Program-made: the position numbers and the translations under genes
Assembly: GCA_028285205.1 (NCBI GenBank)
Contig: JANQQA010000063.1
Span: 1 to 35,039 of the forward strand
Source of the DNA: Bythopirellula sp.
GTDB lineage: Bacteria; Planctomycetota; Planctomycetia; Pirellulales; Lacipirellulaceae
Reading direction: 5' to 3'
Length of the DNA: 35,039 nt
Notes under the pieces: model-generated
What the model was told of the DNA's origin: nothing
Databases searched by the model: none
Seen by the model: the letters and a program-made list of their open reading frames with translations, nothing else
Part shown: positions 34,406-35,039 of the stretch, one piece after another
How positions within the stretch are numbered: the stretch's first letter is position 1
Layout of the letters: every line of letters begins with the position of its first letter

Positions 34406-35039
34406 ATGAAGATCATTGGTCTCACCGGCGGGATCGCCAGCGGAAAGTCAGCCGCCGCGGCAGAGTTCGCGGCGCTCGGGGCAGTCGTGCTCGATGCAGA
34501 TCAAGCAGCTCACGAAGTGCTCAATTGGCCAAGTGTCCAGCAGTTGCTGATCGAGCGATGGGGAAACTCGATACTGAATCCCGAAGCGGAAATCAACCGC
34601 GCGGAGCTGGCGCGACGCGTCTTCGGCGAGGATGAAAATGCCAGGAGGGACCTGGATTTCCTGGAGGAAACGCTTCATCCACGGATTCGAGAGCAGTTTG
34701 AGGCGAAGTTAGCTGACCTTCGCGCACAGGCGATTCCAGCGGTCGTCATCGATGCGCCGTTGCTGCTTGAAGCAGGCTGGGCGAGCCTGTGTGACTGCCT
34801 GGTGTTCGTTGATTCGCCACCCGAGGCACGTCTTGAGCGCGCCAGACGGCGCAATTGGACCGCTGCCGAATTCGACAAGCGCGAAGCCTGCCAAATGCCG
34901 ATAGCTGAAAAACGAACGCAGTCGACCCACATCTTGGATAACTCAGGAACTCTAGCGGGTTTGCGAGCCCAAGTGCGAGACTTGTGGTCCTCACTCGACC
35001 TGGCCTGTTCGATGCTGGGGCACACTTACCGAAAAACAG
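34406..35039 (+). CDS. coaE: dephospho-CoA kinase (3' end outside window)
   Basis: This partial gene (about 211 residues in view, no stop codon) catalyses the last step of coenzyme A synthesis, ATP-dependent phosphorylation of dephospho-CoA. It begins MKIIGLTGGIASGKSAAAAE, with the P-loop GGIASGKS at 8-15. VVLDADQAAHEVL is the dephospho-CoA-binding segment, and the lid-region sequence VIDAPLLLEAGWASLCDCLV follows, with QMPIAEKR and the ILDNSGTL motif later. The ATG at 34406 lies one base after the polA stop codon (TGAGATG), with GGCAGG as a weak upstream site, so the two are co-transcribed and probably coupled. Confidence 0.93.
   Translation, partial: MKIIGLTGGIASGKSAAAAEFAALGAVVLDADQAAHEVLNWPSVQQLLIERWGNSILNPEAEINRAELARRVFGEDENARRDLDFLEETLHPRIREQFEAKLADLRAQAIPAVVIDAPLLLEAGWASLCDCLVFVDSPPEARLERARRRNWTAAEFDKREACQMPIAEKRTQSTHILDNSGTLAGLRAQVRDLWSSLDLACSMLGHTYRKT

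Overview
The window looks like a chromosomal segment of a planctomycete, most likely order Pirellulales. The evidence is the gene content: a PVC-type heme-binding dehydrogenase-like protein with a C-terminal CxxCH domain, a DUF1559 protein with a pilin-like N-terminus followed by a small lipoprotein, PEP-CTERM proteins with dockerin-like Asp repeats, a sulfatase, Tat-exported Gfo/Idh/MocA and phosphoesterase proteins, and a GYF_2/zinc-ribbon membrane protein. The genus cannot be fixed from the sequence alone.

Layout. Bases 1-9500 hold mostly exported proteins: the 5' end of a secreted protein running off the left edge, the PVC cytochrome, a metallophosphoesterase, a Gfo/Idh/MocA oxidoreductase, the DUF1559/lipoprotein pair, a cytochrome c lipoprotein and a small helical protein. 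Bases 9500-13900 hold a decayed PEP-CTERM gene, a sulfatase with an atypical active-site motif, two envelope proteins of unknown role, and uppP. Bases 13900-16420 are groES-groEL, with a sigma-54-type promoter match upstream, a nested hairpin between the genes and a strong terminator behind them. Bases 16450-18850 are the accessory part: an AT-richer orphan gene with a HEPN-like RxxxxH motif, a palindromic element, and an intact REP-associated tyrosine transposase (RAYT) inside an array of seven alternating REP-like repeats. Bases 18835-22712 hold a small membrane protein, an exported aldose 1-epimerase and two PEP-CTERM proteins. Bases 23074-29781 form a same-strand housekeeping run: rpmB, gatC, gatA, gatB, a SAM hydrolase-family gene, bioA and a class I glutamine amidotransferase. 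The end holds a convergent membrane-anchored coiled-coil protein, then polA and the start of coaE.

How the genes work together. GatCAB forms Gln-tRNA(Gln)/Asn-tRNA(Asn) by transamidation. The SAM hydrolase-family gene overlaps bioA by one base (TAATG), so two proteins that consume S-adenosylmethionine are probably translationally coupled, and the amidotransferase overlaps bioA by four bases. GroES/GroEL form a chaperonin. polA-coaE are one base apart.

The most interesting signals are the RAYT with its alternating two-variant repeat array, the sigma-54-like promoter with TGGCAG repeats ahead of groES, the HEPN-like orphan, the coupling of SAM hydrolase and BioA, and three intergenic hairpins that share a nested design but use unrelated sequence words.
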